Source: JAUYQR01 sp050632395 (GTDB lineage: Bacteria > Pseudomonadota > Alphaproteobacteria > Rhodobacterales > Rhodobacteraceae). From it: 64,000 bases of DNA. Each line of letters opens with the position of its first letter. Position 1 is the stretch's first letter. Below, piece by piece: positions 54,032 to 63,284 of this stretch. Position numbers and translations under genes: made by a program. The stretch is taken from positions 2,790,001 through 2,854,000 of the forward strand of contig NZ_CP192600.1 of NCBI RefSeq assembly GCF_050632395.1. Direction: 5' to 3'. Under the pieces are notes generated by a model. The model was given only the letters and a program-made list of their open reading frames with translations, searched no databases and was not told where the DNA came from.

Positions 54032-55462
54032 TCATTCGCCGTAGCCGACGATGCCTTTCACTTCGCAGAAGTCGTGGATGCCCCAATCGGCGTATTCGCG
54101 GCCGTTGCCGGACTGCTTGTAGCCGCCGAACGGGGCGGAGGTGTCCCAGTCGGGGTAGTTGAGGTTCACGGTGCCCGCGCGCAGGCGGCGGGCGACGGGA
54201 ATTGCATCCTCCACCGGGCCGGCGATGTAGGCGGCAAGGCCGTAGATCGTGTCATTGGCCTGGGCGATGGCGTCGGCGATGCTGTCGTAGGGCTGGATCG
54301 CGAGGACCGGGCCGAAGATTTCCTCTTTCGAGATGGTCATGGTGTTGACCACGTCGCCAAAGACGGTGGGGCGCACGAACCAGCCGCGGTTGAGGTCAGC
54401 CGGGCGGCCGACGCCGCCGGTGACAAGGGTGGCGCCTTCGTCGATGCCGGCCTGGATCAGGCGCTGGACCTTGTCGAACTGGAGTTTCGAGACAAGCGGC
54501 CCCATGACGGTGGAGACGTCGCGCGGATCGCCGACCTTGATCGCCTCGGCGGCCTCTTTCGCCACTGCGAGCGCCTCGGCGTGGCGCGCGCGGGGCACCA
54601 GCATCCGGGTCGGCGCGTCGCAGGACTGGCCGGTGTTGGACATGACGGCGGTGACGCCGGCGGCGACAGCCTCGGCGATGTTGGCGGTGGGCAGGATGAT
54701 GTTGGGGGATTTGCCGCCCATTTCCTGCGCCACGCGCTTGGCGGTGGGGGCGGCGGTGGCGGCGATCTGGGTGCCGGCCCGGGTGGAGCCGGTGAAGGAC
54801 ACCATGTCGACCTCGGGGTGTTCGGACATCCGCGCGCCAACCTCGGGGCCGGCACCGTGGACGAGGTTGAAGACGCCGGGGGGCACGCCCGCGTCATGGC
54901 AGACCTGCGCGAACAGGGTGCCGGACAGGGGGGCGATTTCGGACGGTTTCAGCACCATGGTGCAGCCGGCGATCAGCGCGGGCGCGACCTTGCAGGCGAT
55001 CTGGTTCATCGGCCAGTTCCACGGCGTGATCAGCGAACAGACGCCGATGCCTTCGTAGATGATGCGCGTGGTGCCGCGGTTGTATTCCCAGACCATTTCC
55101 TCGGCGGCCTTGATGGTGGCCTCCATGTGGACTTGACCGGCCCAGGCCTGTGCACCGCGCGCCCAGGTGATCGGGGCGCCCATTTCGGTGGACATGACTT
55201 GGGCGAAGTCTTCGTAGCGGTCGTTGTAAACCTCCAGCACGCGCTTCACGACAGCGATGCGCTCGGCCACGGGGCGGTAGGTCCAACCATCGAACGCGGC
55301 GCGGGCGGCCAGGATGGCGCGGTCGGCGTCGGCCTCGTTGCCCATCGCAACTTCGCAGACGATTTCTTCGGTGGCGGGATTTTCGACGCCCATCCGCGCT
55401 TTCGAAATGGGGTCGACCCATTGCCCATTGATGTAGAATTTCAGCATGTTGGCGGGGATCAT
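54032..55462 (-). CDS. Aldehyde dehydrogenase family protein
   Basis: NAD(P)-dependent oxidation of an aldehyde, 476 residues. The catalytic Glu is in AQEMGGKSPNI and the Cys in NTGQSCDAPTRM; the NAD-binding FTGSTRAGTQI and the C-terminal SAPFGGYKQSGNGRE are normal. ATG 55462 (MIPANMLKF) has GAGG upstream and starts 7 bases after the MttB-type gene stop. ATG 55447 is an alternative. In this context the aldehyde might come from demethylation of a betaine or choline-like compound, which is inference. Confidence 0.93.
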   Translation of the reverse strand: MIPANMLKFYINGQWVDPISKARMGVENPATEEIVCEVAMGNEADADRAILAARAAFDGWTYRPVAERIAVVKRVLEVYNDRYEDFAQVMSTEMGAPITWARGAQAWAGQVHMEATIKAAEEMVWEYNRGTTRIIYEGIGVCSLITPWNWPMNQIACKVAPALIAGCTMVLKPSEIAPLSGTLFAQVCHDAGVPPGVFNLVHGAGPEVGARMSEHPEVDMVSFTGSTRAGTQIAATAAPTAKRVAQEMGGKSPNIILPTANIAEAVAAGVTAVMSNTGQSCDAPTRMLVPRARHAEALAVAKEAAEAIKVGDPRDVSTVMGPLVSKLQFDKVQRLIQAGIDEGATLVTGGVGRPADLNRGWFVRPTVFGDVVNTMTISKEEIFGPVLAIQPYDSIADAIAQANDTIYGLAAYIAGPVEDAIPVARRLRAGTVNLNYPDWDTSAPFGGYKQSGNGREYADWGIHDFCEVKGIVGYGE

Positions 55463-55469
55463 TGAGACC

Positions 55470-57023
55470 TCACTTGAAGTAGATGTTGTATTTCGCGCGG
55501 ATCGCGGCGTCGATCTCAGGATCGATCCGGCTGCCCGCCTTGGCGAGGATAGCATTCTTGCGGGCGATCGCGGTGTCAAGGAGCAGCGGTTTGCCGGCCT
55601 CGTTCCATTCCTTTGGCGACATGCGGTTGCCGACCTTGGGATAGATGTATTCGGTCTGCATCAACTTCAGTGTCTGGTCGGAGCCGAGGTAGTGGCCAGG
55701 GCCGCCAAGGCACACCTCTTTCATTGCGTCGAGCGAGGTGCTGTCCGGTGTGACGTCTATCCCGCGAACAAGGCGCATGGTCTGGCCGAGGAGGTCGTCG
55801 CCGAGGACCAGCGATTCAAGGCAGAAGCCGAGGAGCGAAGCGTGCATCCCGACCGCCTCGTAACACATGTTCAGACCGGCGAGGCCGGCAAGTGCGTTGG
55901 TGATGCCCTGCTCCCACCCGGCCTGCATGTCGGGCAGTTTGCTGTCGCTGATGCCCGAGGCGGCGCCACCTGGCAGGTCGTAGAAGTGGTGCATCTGGGC
56001 GCAACCGGCTGTCAGGAGCGCCTGTTCGGCGCTGCCGCCGGACATCGCACCCGTGCGCAGGTCACTGACGAAGGGCCAAGTGCCGAAGATGCAAGGCGCG
56101 CCCTTCTTGATGGAGTTTGCGTAGACGACACCGGCGAGGCATTCCGCCACTGCCTGCACGATGGTCAGCGCGATGGGGGCAGGTGCGGTGGCCCCAGCCT
56201 GCCCGGCGGAAAGGAGGAGCATCGGCATCCCACGACGGATGCAATCCTCCATCGTGATGCAGGATTCCTCGGCGAATTTCATCGGGGGGACGACGAAGCA
56301 ATTGGAATTGCTGACAAACGGGCGTTCCAGCCACTTTTCCTCGCCGCCCGCGACCATGTGGATGAGGTCGAAGCAATCGGCGACGTGGGCGGGGTCAGAG
56401 AACGAGGTGCCGACGTGCTTCACAGTGCCGGAGAGGCTGCCGTAGAGGGTGTTGAGGTCCATCTCGCGGTTGTCGACCACGTCGCGGCAGACCATCGTGC
56501 GCTGGTAGAAGTGGATGTTGTCAAGGTTGTCGACGAGGCGGGCGGCGTCATAAAGGTCCTGCGCGGTGGAATCGCGATACTCCAGCGTGACCGGGTCAAC
56601 GATGTGCACCGCAGCGCCCGCCGTGCCGTAATGCACGTTGGTGCCGGACAGGTGCAGGTCGTAGCGCGGGTCGCGGGCGTGCAGCGTGATGTTGCGCGCA
56701 GCCACGGCCAGCATGTCTTCGACCAGCGCGCGGGGAAAGCGCAAGCGGCCGTCGTCGCCCTGGATGGCGCCGGCCTTGGTCATGATCTCCACCCCCGAGG
56801 GCGGGGCTTGGGAGAGGCCGATCTGTTCCAGGGCATCGAGAGCGGCGGCGTGTATCTGCTGCACACCTTCGTCGGTCAGCGGTTTGTAACGGCCGCCGGG
56901 CATGCCGGGGCGGACGGGGCGCACGTCGTCGGCCAAGGGCGCCGCGCGCATCGCAACGCGGGCAGAGCGGCCACCGGGGCGACGGGCGCGGGAAGGTTCG
57001 CAGATTTCGCCAAGGTCGGTCAT
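55470..57023 (-). CDS. MttB-superfamily methyltransferase without pyrrolysine
   Basis: The 517-residue product belongs to the trimethylamine methyltransferase (MttB) superfamily, as shown by segments such as GTWPFVSDLRTGAMSGGS and the C-terminal GPGHYLGSDQTL (both in part). The reading frame is continuous with no in-frame amber codon, so it is the non-pyrrolysine kind, which in other bacteria demethylates quaternary amines such as glycine betaine and passes the methyl to a corrinoid protein. No corrinoid protein gene is visible here. It overlaps the upstream PEP-mutase fragment by ATGA and precedes the aldehyde dehydrogenase. Confidence 0.88.
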   Translation of the reverse strand: MTDLGEICEPSRARRPGGRSARVAMRAAPLADDVRPVRPGMPGGRYKPLTDEGVQQIHAAALDALEQIGLSQAPPSGVEIMTKAGAIQGDDGRLRFPRALVEDMLAVAARNITLHARDPRYDLHLSGTNVHYGTAGAAVHIVDPVTLEYRDSTAQDLYDAARLVDNLDNIHFYQRTMVCRDVVDNREMDLNTLYGSLSGTVKHVGTSFSDPAHVADCFDLIHMVAGGEEKWLERPFVSNSNCFVVPPMKFAEESCITMEDCIRRGMPMLLLSAGQAGATAPAPIALTIVQAVAECLAGVVYANSIKKGAPCIFGTWPFVSDLRTGAMSGGSAEQALLTAGCAQMHHFYDLPGGAASGISDSKLPDMQAGWEQGITNALAGLAGLNMCYEAVGMHASLLGFCLESLVLGDDLLGQTMRLVRGIDVTPDSTSLDAMKEVCLGGPGHYLGSDQTLKLMQTEYIYPKVGNRMSPKEWNEAGKPLLLDTAIARKNAILAKAGSRIDPEIDAAIRAKYNIYFK

Positions 57024-57391
57024 TGTGCGTTACTCCCGAAGGTCAAAAGGTCGTCGATTTCCGCGCCGGATGCGGTGGCGGAGAGGAGGGCAAAGCTGCC
57101 CTGCCCCAGCATGGCGCCCACGCTGTCGCGAATCGCGGCATGGGTCAGGCGCGCGATCTGGCTGCCGGTGGAGATGCGGCGGACACCCATGGCCGCGAGT
57201 TCCGCGACGATGACACCGCCAAAGTCGGGGCGGCCGAGGGTGAAGGCCTGGGCGGCAGAACTGGTGGCCAATGCCTGTACACCAACTGCTGCCATCATGC
57301 GGGCGGAGCCACGATCCCATGGGTGCGGGATGACGAAACATCCCGTCTGGTGAAGGTCATGGAACCCCTGATGCCGCGCGGCCAGTGTCAT
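57020..57391 (-). pseudogene. PEP-mutase/isocitrate-lyase-family protein with the catalytic middle deleted
   Basis: The 123-residue product joins two family ends. Residues 1-56 match the N terminus (FHDLHQTGCFVIPHPWDRG, then LGRPD). Residues 58-123 match the C terminus (VAELAAMGVRRISTGSQIA, then the tail). Full-length members are about 250-280 residues, so roughly 130 central residues are missing in frame, including the metal-binding aspartates and the flexible loop. The gene keeps its ATGA overlaps at both ends, so it may still be translated. A non-enzymatic remnant is the simplest reading. Confidence 0.75.
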
Positions 57392-59850
57392 GCGCGCACC
57401 CTTTCGGATTTCGGGTCGTGCATCGGGGCGAGGCTGGCGATGGCCTTGTGGCGCTGGCCCGCCACCTCTATCTCGTAGGTGGACCCAAGGATGTCGGCGT
57501 CGGTCTGGCCCCTGCAGGGGACGTAGCCCATGCCAATGGCACCGCCAAGGAAGTGGCCGTAATTGCCGGACGTGACCGGGCCGATGATCTGGCCGTCGCG
57601 GACGAGGGCTTCGTTGTGGAAAAGCAGCGGCTCGGGGTCCGTCAGGCGGAACTGGACGAGCTTGCGCGGCAGGCCTTCGTCTTCCCTCCGCAGCACTGCA
57701 TCGCGACCGATGTAGCCGGGCTTCTTGCGGCTGGCGGTAAAGCCTAGGCCCGCGTCAAGCACATGGTCTTCGTCGGTAATGTCGTGACCCCAATGGCGGT
57801 AAGCCTTTTCAATCCGGCAACTGTCGAGGGTATGGAGGCCGCACAGCTTCAGGCCAAGATCGGCACCCGCTGCCTCGATCGCCTCGAAGACATGCGCGGT
57901 CTGATCGGCGGAGACGTAAAGCTCCCAGCCAAGTTCACCCACGTAAGTCACTCGATGCGCACGGGCGAGACCCATGCCCGCCTCGATTTCACGCGCAGTG
58001 CCAAAGGGATGGGCGGCGTTGCTGAAGTCCGCCGGGCTCAGGCGCTGCATCAGGTCGCGCGATTTCGGCCCCATGACGCAGAGCACGGATTCGGCTGCCG
58101 TCATGTCAGTGATCACGGCAAAATCATCAGCCAGATGGGCGCGGAGCCACGCGAGATTGCGCTGCAAGGTGGCGCCGGGGACGACCAGCAGGTAGGCGGT
58201 CTCGGAAAGGCGGGTCACGGTAAGATCGGCCTCTATCCCCCCTCGATCATTGAGGAGCATGGTGTAAACGATGCGGCCCGTGGCCACATCCATCTCGGCC
58301 GAGGCGACGCGGTTCAGGAAGCGGCAGGCATCGCGTCCCTCGACCCGGATCTTGCCGAACGACGTCATGTCGAAGAAGCCGACACCTTCCCGCACCGCCA
58401 TGTGTTCGGCGCGCTGATTGTCGAACCAGTTCTGCCGCTTCCAGGAATAGCGGTACTCCCTCTCCTGCCCTTCGTTGGCAAACCAGTTGGCGCGTTCCCA
58501 GCCCGCAACCTCGCCAAAGACCGCGCCGCGCGCTTTCAGGTGATCGTGGATCGGCGAGCGGCGCACCCCGCGCGAAGTCACGACCTGACGGTACGGGAAG
58601 TGATCGGCATAGAGGAGGCCAAGCGTTTCCGACACCCGTTCCTTCAAATAGCTGCGGTTGCGCTGGAACGGCTGGGCGCGGCGGATGTCGACCTCCCACA
58701 GGTCGAAGGGCGCCTCACCTTCGGTGATCCAATGCGCCAGCGCCATTCCCGCCCCGCCCGACCCAGCGATGCCGACCGAGTTGTAGCCCGCAGCAACCCA
58801 ATATCCGCCCAGTTCCGGCGCCTCGCCCAGATAGTAGCGGTCGTCGGGTGTAAAGCTTTCCGGGCCGTTGAAGAAGGTGTGGATGCCGGCGGTCTGAAAC
58901 AGCGGCAAGCGATTCATCGCGTGTTCGAGGATCGGCTGGAAGTGGTCCCAATCCTCGGGCAGCGTGTCGAACATGAAATCATCGCGGATGCCCGACTGGC
59001 CCCAGCCCGTCATGCCCCAGGGCTTGGCCTTGGGTTCGAACGCGCCGACCATCATCTTGCCAGCATCGGATTTGTAATAGGCGCATTCGTCGGGCACCCG
59101 CAGGACGGGCAAATGCCCAAGCCCCTCAACGGGTTCCGTGACGAGATAGAAGTGCTCGCAGGCATGCAGCGGCAGCGTGACGCCCGAGGCTTCGGCAAGG
59201 TCGCGGCCCCACATGCCGCCGCAGTTGACGACGACGTCGGTAGCGATATGGCCCGGCTCCCCGTCAGCACCGATGTAATCGACGCCGGTGACACGGCCCG
59301 CAGCCTTGGTCACGGCCGTCACCTTGGTATGCTCGACGATCTGCGCGCCGCGCATCCGCGCCCCCTTGGCCAGCGCCATCGCGATGTTCGCAGGATCGCA
59401 TTGGCCATCAAGCGGCAAGGCCACCGCGCCCACCACGCCGTCGATGTTAAGGTGCGGATACTTCGCCTTGGCCTCAACGGGCGAGATCTCGTGCACCTCA
59501 ACGTCGAAGATCCGCGCGACGGTGGCTTGGCGCAGCAACTCCTCGTGCCGCGCCTCGGTCAGCGCGACCGAGATGCTGCCCACTTGCCGCATCCCCGTCT
59601 CAACCCCTGTCTCGGCGGCAAGCTTGACGTAAAGGTCAGCGGAATACTTGGCCAGCCGTGTCATATTGGCAGACCCGCGCAACTGGCCGATCAACCCGGC
59701 GGCGTGCCAGGTTGTGCCGGAGGTCAGTTGCTTGCGTTCCAGCAGCACCACATCGGTCCAGCCCATCTTGGCCAGATGATAGGCCACCGAACAGCCCGAC
59801 ACCCCGCCCCCGATGACCACTGCCCGCGCCTGCCTTGGAATCTCAGCCAT
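57388..59850 (-). CDS. Dimethylglycine/sarcosine dehydrogenase-like flavoprotein (GcvT fused)
   Basis: The 820-residue protein has an N-terminal DAO-type FAD fold (VVIGGGVSGCSVAYHL, about residues 11-26), the flavinylation histidine in SGTTWHAAGL, and C-terminal GcvT and GcvT_C folate-binding domains (about 430-810). Such enzymes demethylate dimethylglycine or sarcosine, passing the methyl to tetrahydrofolate. Its ribosome site is supplied by the tail of an intergenic element (GAGGACAGATGA before ATG). Its stop overlaps the PEP-mutase fragment. Whether it uses dimethylglycine, sarcosine or another N-methyl amine is not decided. Confidence 0.92.
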   Translation of the reverse strand: MAEIPRQARAVVIGGGVSGCSVAYHLAKMGWTDVVLLERKQLTSGTTWHAAGLIGQLRGSANMTRLAKYSADLYVKLAAETGVETGMRQVGSISVALTEARHEELLRQATVARIFDVEVHEISPVEAKAKYPHLNIDGVVGAVALPLDGQCDPANIAMALAKGARMRGAQIVEHTKVTAVTKAAGRVTGVDYIGADGEPGHIATDVVVNCGGMWGRDLAEASGVTLPLHACEHFYLVTEPVEGLGHLPVLRVPDECAYYKSDAGKMMVGAFEPKAKPWGMTGWGQSGIRDDFMFDTLPEDWDHFQPILEHAMNRLPLFQTAGIHTFFNGPESFTPDDRYYLGEAPELGGYWVAAGYNSVGIAGSGGAGMALAHWITEGEAPFDLWEVDIRRAQPFQRNRSYLKERVSETLGLLYADHFPYRQVVTSRGVRRSPIHDHLKARGAVFGEVAGWERANWFANEGQEREYRYSWKRQNWFDNQRAEHMAVREGVGFFDMTSFGKIRVEGRDACRFLNRVASAEMDVATGRIVYTMLLNDRGGIEADLTVTRLSETAYLLVVPGATLQRNLAWLRAHLADDFAVITDMTAAESVLCVMGPKSRDLMQRLSPADFSNAAHPFGTAREIEAGMGLARAHRVTYVGELGWELYVSADQTAHVFEAIEAAGADLGLKLCGLHTLDSCRIEKAYRHWGHDITDEDHVLDAGLGFTASRKKPGYIGRDAVLRREDEGLPRKLVQFRLTDPEPLLFHNEALVRDGQIIGPVTSGNYGHFLGGAIGMGYVPCRGQTDADILGSTYEIEVAGQRHKAIASLAPMHDPKSERVRA

Positions 59851-59900
59851 TCATCTGTCCTCAAATATCCCACGGGGGTGCGGGGGTGTGAACCCCCCGC
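59851..59900 (-). repeat. Dispersed intergenic element, copy 9 (tail type I), supplies a ribosome site
   Basis: Read on the minus strand: hairpin GCGGGGG/CCCCCGC, then GGGATATTT, GAGGACAGATGA. The tail touches the ATG of the downstream flavoprotein gene and provides its GAGGA ribosome site. It lies between the two flavoprotein genes. Confidence 0.7.
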
Positions 59901-59909
59901 TGCCGCCGG

Positions 59910-62336
59910 TCACGCCTTGATCCGCTCGTTCTTCGCATCCCAGACCGCCCCGAAGCCCAGCACTTCGGCAGCCAGCCGCTCGCCGTAGACTTCCACCTCC
60001 AGCGCCGCCCCCTTCACCGCGAGGTCGGCTTTCAGCATCCCCAGCGCCACCACATGGCCCACCCGGTGGCCCATCGCAGCACTGGTCACTTCGCCCACGA
60101 TGCGGTCGTCGTGCCAGAGGTTGGCCATGTAAGGCGGGTCGGCGGGGCCGGTGGCGACCTTCAGCGCGACAAAGCGCTTGGCGACACCACGCTGTTTTTC
60201 GGCCGCGAGGGCTGGTTTGCCGGGAAATTCCTTGCCCCAGTCGATGAAGCGTTCAAGCCCGCCCTCCAGCAGCGAATAGTCCGTGGAAAGGTCGCCCTTC
60301 CACGCCCGGTAGCCCTTTTCGATGCGCAGGCTGTTCAGGGCGCGCATCCCGAACGGCACCGCGCCGCTTTGTAAAAGCGTGCCATAGATCGCCGGTGCAT
60401 CGGCGCGGTCGCAGTGGATTTCCCAGCCAAGTTCGCCCGCGAAACTGACGCGGACCAGCGCTACGTTGCGGCCCGCCACCTTGGCGGCGTACTGGATCGA
60501 CAGCCACGGCAGCGTCAGGTCAGCGTCCGTGATCGGCGCGAGGATGTCGCGGGCCTTGGGGCCGGTGACGATGAAACAGTGGATGCGGTCGGACCAGTCT
60601 TCCAGTGTCACACCCTCGGGCAAACCCCGGCGGATCAGGTCGGCGTCGTGCTTTTGCGCGATGGCGGCAGTGATCACGCCGATGTCTTCGTCGTTGAACG
60701 GCAGCACGGTCATTTCGGTCACGATCCGGCCGCGGTCGTCGGCAAAGTAGGCAAGCCCGATCTTGCCGTCGGGTGGCAGGCGGCTGGCGGTCAGGCTATC
60801 CAGATGCGCCCGCGCGCCGGGGCCGGAAAGGCGCAGCCGGGTGAAGCCGGGCAGGTCCAGAACCCCTGCCCCGTCGCGCACGGCGGCGCATTCGGAGGCG
60901 ATGCGGGCCTCCCACGGGCCGGCACGGTTCCAGGTCTGCGTGGCTTCCCACGAGGTGTCGTCGCCGGGCATGGCGAACCATTCGGCGCGTTCCCAGCCGT
61001 TGTAGGGCGCCATGACGCCGCCCAAGGCCTTCACACTCTCATGTACCGGCGACAGTTTGCGGTCGGGCGCTGCGGGCCAGCGGGCCATCGGGAAATGCAT
61101 CCCGTATTCGTGGCCATAAACCTCCATCCCCTTTTGGACGCAGTAGTCCTCATCCTCCCAACCGGTGAAGCGGCGCGGGTCACAAGACCACATGTCCCAT
61201 TCGGTGCCGCCTTCCGTGACCCATTCGGCCAGCACCTTGCCCGCCCCCCCGGCCTGACAGATGCCGAAGGTGAAAACGCACGCTTCGAACGCGTTCGGCA
61301 CACCGGGCATCGGGCCGATCAGCGGGTTGCCGTCGGGGGTGTAGGGGATCGGGCCGTTGATCACCTTGGTGAGCGCGGCCTTTTCCAACAGCGGCACACG
61401 GGCCATTGCATCGGCGATATGCCATTCCAGCCGTTCCAGATCGTCGGGGAAGAGCTGGAAGCTGAAATCCTGCGGGAACGGGTCGTCGGGCGTGTGCCAA
61501 TGCGCGCGGCAGTTCGCCTCGTAGGGCCCGAGGTTGAAGCCGTGCTTTTCCTGACGCAGGTAGTAGGAGCTGTCGACGTCGCGCAGAAGGGGCAGCTTGC
61601 CGCCGGTCTCAGCCGAATAGGCCGCGATTTCGGGGATGGTGTCGAAGAGCATGTATTGATGGCTCATCACCATCATCGGAAGGTTGCGGTTGAACATCTT
61701 GGCGACCTCGCGGGCGTAGTAGCCAGCGGCGTTCACAACATATTCGGCGCGCACTTCGCCCTTCGGAGTGGAGAGTACCCACTCGGTCCCGGTCCAGCGC
61801 GCATCGGTGACGGGGCAGAACCGTTCCACACGCGCACCGAGGTTGCGCGCACCCTTGGCCAACGCCTGGGTCAGTTGCGCGGGGTCGATGTCACCGTCGT
61901 AGGGGTCGTAGAGCGCGCCGGTCAGATCGTGGGTTTCAACGAAGGGATATTTGGAGCGGATCTCGTCAGGGCCGAGGATCGCGAGGTCCATGGCCTGAGT
62001 GCGACCCATGCCGACGACGCGCTTGAATTCCTGCAACCGTTCCGGCGAATGGCCAAGTCGGACCGAGCCGGTGACGTGATAGTTCATCGGGTAATCAACC
62101 GCCGCGCCGAGGCCCCGGTAGAGGCCTGCCGAATAGCGCTGCATGTTCATGATAGACCACGAGGCGGAGAAGGTCGGCACGTTGCCCGCCGCGTGCCAGG
62201 TTGAGCCTGCGGTCAGTTCGTTCTTTTCCAAAAGCAGGCTGTCCGTCCACCCGGCCTTTGCCAAATGGTAAAGGCAGGACGCTCCCACCGCGCCGCCACC
62301 GATGATGACCACCCGTGCGCTTGCAAATTCGGTCAT
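59910..62336 (-). CDS. Second dimethylglycine/sarcosine dehydrogenase-like flavoprotein
   Basis: The 808-residue protein parallels its neighbour: FAD motif VVIIGGGAVGASCLYHL (residues 10-26), flavinylation His in AGSTWHAAGN, and C-terminal GcvT-type folate-binding domains. The two are distinct in sequence, so they are not recent duplicates. The start at 62336 is chosen by a GGGAGG site. It is the first gene of the minus-strand operon, divergent from a LysR regulator with a T-N11-A dyad between them. The two flavoproteins may demethylate successive substrates. Confidence 0.92.
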   Translation of the reverse strand: MTEFASARVVIIGGGAVGASCLYHLAKAGWTDSLLLEKNELTAGSTWHAAGNVPTFSASWSIMNMQRYSAGLYRGLGAAVDYPMNYHVTGSVRLGHSPERLQEFKRVVGMGRTQAMDLAILGPDEIRSKYPFVETHDLTGALYDPYDGDIDPAQLTQALAKGARNLGARVERFCPVTDARWTGTEWVLSTPKGEVRAEYVVNAAGYYAREVAKMFNRNLPMMVMSHQYMLFDTIPEIAAYSAETGGKLPLLRDVDSSYYLRQEKHGFNLGPYEANCRAHWHTPDDPFPQDFSFQLFPDDLERLEWHIADAMARVPLLEKAALTKVINGPIPYTPDGNPLIGPMPGVPNAFEACVFTFGICQAGGAGKVLAEWVTEGGTEWDMWSCDPRRFTGWEDEDYCVQKGMEVYGHEYGMHFPMARWPAAPDRKLSPVHESVKALGGVMAPYNGWERAEWFAMPGDDTSWEATQTWNRAGPWEARIASECAAVRDGAGVLDLPGFTRLRLSGPGARAHLDSLTASRLPPDGKIGLAYFADDRGRIVTEMTVLPFNDEDIGVITAAIAQKHDADLIRRGLPEGVTLEDWSDRIHCFIVTGPKARDILAPITDADLTLPWLSIQYAAKVAGRNVALVRVSFAGELGWEIHCDRADAPAIYGTLLQSGAVPFGMRALNSLRIEKGYRAWKGDLSTDYSLLEGGLERFIDWGKEFPGKPALAAEKQRGVAKRFVALKVATGPADPPYMANLWHDDRIVGEVTSAAMGHRVGHVVALGMLKADLAVKGAALEVEVYGERLAAEVLGFGAVWDAKNERIKA

Positions 62337-62410
62337 CGCTGCCCTCCCGGTTCCCGTCGCTACTATCGGGCCGCCTGCGGCAGCTTTCAATTCGGCGCGG
62401 GAGGGTCTAT

Positions 62411-62429
62411 TGATCGAAAACTCCGATCA
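62411..62429 (+). promoter_or_regulatory. LysR box (T-N11-A dyad) between the flavoprotein and LysR genes
   Basis: TGATCG and CGATCA form a perfect 6-bp inverted repeat with a 7-base spacer, giving ATC-N9-GAT and thus T-N11-A. It lies 10 bases before the LysR start at 62439 and 75 bases from the divergent flavoprotein start. Confidence 0.55.
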
Positions 62430-62438
62430 GAGGCCGCC

Positions 62439-63284
62439 ATGCAGATTGATCTTCTGGACACCTTTCTTGATCTGGCCGAGACGCGCAGTTTTCACCGCAC
62501 CTCGGACCGGCTGGGCATCACGCAATCCACGGTTTCGGCACGGGTCTCCGCGCTGGAGCAGGCGGTGGGGTCGCGGCTGTTCGACCGGTCGCGCGCGGGC
62601 ACCGACCTGACGCCCGAAGGCAAGCGGTTCGAGCCTCACGCCCGCGCCTTGCGCCACGAATGGAACGAGGCGCGGCGGCGCATTCAGATCCCGCAGGGGG
62701 CGGCGCACTTGGTGCGACTTGGCATCCAGAACGATCTGGCGGCTTTGTATCTGGGGGACTGGATGGCGGGGTTCCGGCAGGCGCTGCCGGAGGCCGCCTT
62801 TTACATTGAACCGGATTACTCCAACCAGATGTGCGCTGACCTACTGACGGGGATTCTGGATTTTGCGGTTATGTTCAGCCCCAAGCCTCACCCCGACCTG
62901 CATTTCGAAAGCGTGGGCGACGTGGCGTACCGGATGGTGTCGACCGAAGCCGGGCGGATGGAAGAGGTGACGGCGGCGCGCTTCGTGTTCGCGCACTTCT
63001 CGCCCGCTTTCGAAGAGATGCACCGGCAGCTGACGCCCGGTCTGGCAGGGGCGACGGTGTCTGTCGGACAGTCAGGATCGGTCGTCTCATTGCTGACGGC
63101 GATGGGGGGATCAGGCTATGTACTTGCAAAGACGTCGGATCAGCTGGTTGCTGCGGGCGGATTCCGTTTGGTGGCGGACGCGCCGGTGCTGCGCCAGCCG
63201 GTGTTTGCGGCGCTGCATATCCGCCACCGGATAGCACCGTTGCACCGGCGGCTGGCGCAACTGGTGGCGCGGCATCTCGCTTAG
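62439..63284 (+). CDS. LysR-family transcriptional regulator of the amine cluster
   Basis: The 281-residue product has a LysR winged helix-turn-helix (about residues 3-60, with SDRLGITQSTVSARVSALEQ, in part) and a short effector domain (about 90-280). AGAGG lies before ATG 62439. Position suggests control of the divergent flavoprotein operon. The last four bases overlap the GntR-family gene stop in the opposite direction (TTAG). Confidence 0.9.
   Translation: MQIDLLDTFLDLAETRSFHRTSDRLGITQSTVSARVSALEQAVGSRLFDRSRAGTDLTPEGKRFEPHARALRHEWNEARRRIQIPQGAAHLVRLGIQNDLAALYLGDWMAGFRQALPEAAFYIEPDYSNQMCADLLTGILDFAVMFSPKPHPDLHFESVGDVAYRMVSTEAGRMEEVTAARFVFAHFSPAFEEMHRQLTPGLAGATVSVGQSGSVVSLLTAMGGSGYVLAKTSDQLVAAGGFRLVADAPVLRQPVFAALHIRHRIAPLHRRLAQLVARHLA

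Noticed and set aside
53039..55465. 808-codon plus-strand open frame
   Set aside because: Antisense to the beta-hydroxyacid and aldehyde dehydrogenase genes, which have intact catalytic motifs. High GC keeps the opposite frame open.
57763..59988. 741-codon plus-strand open frame
   Set aside because: Antisense to a complete flavoprotein gene; no recognisable domain in it.
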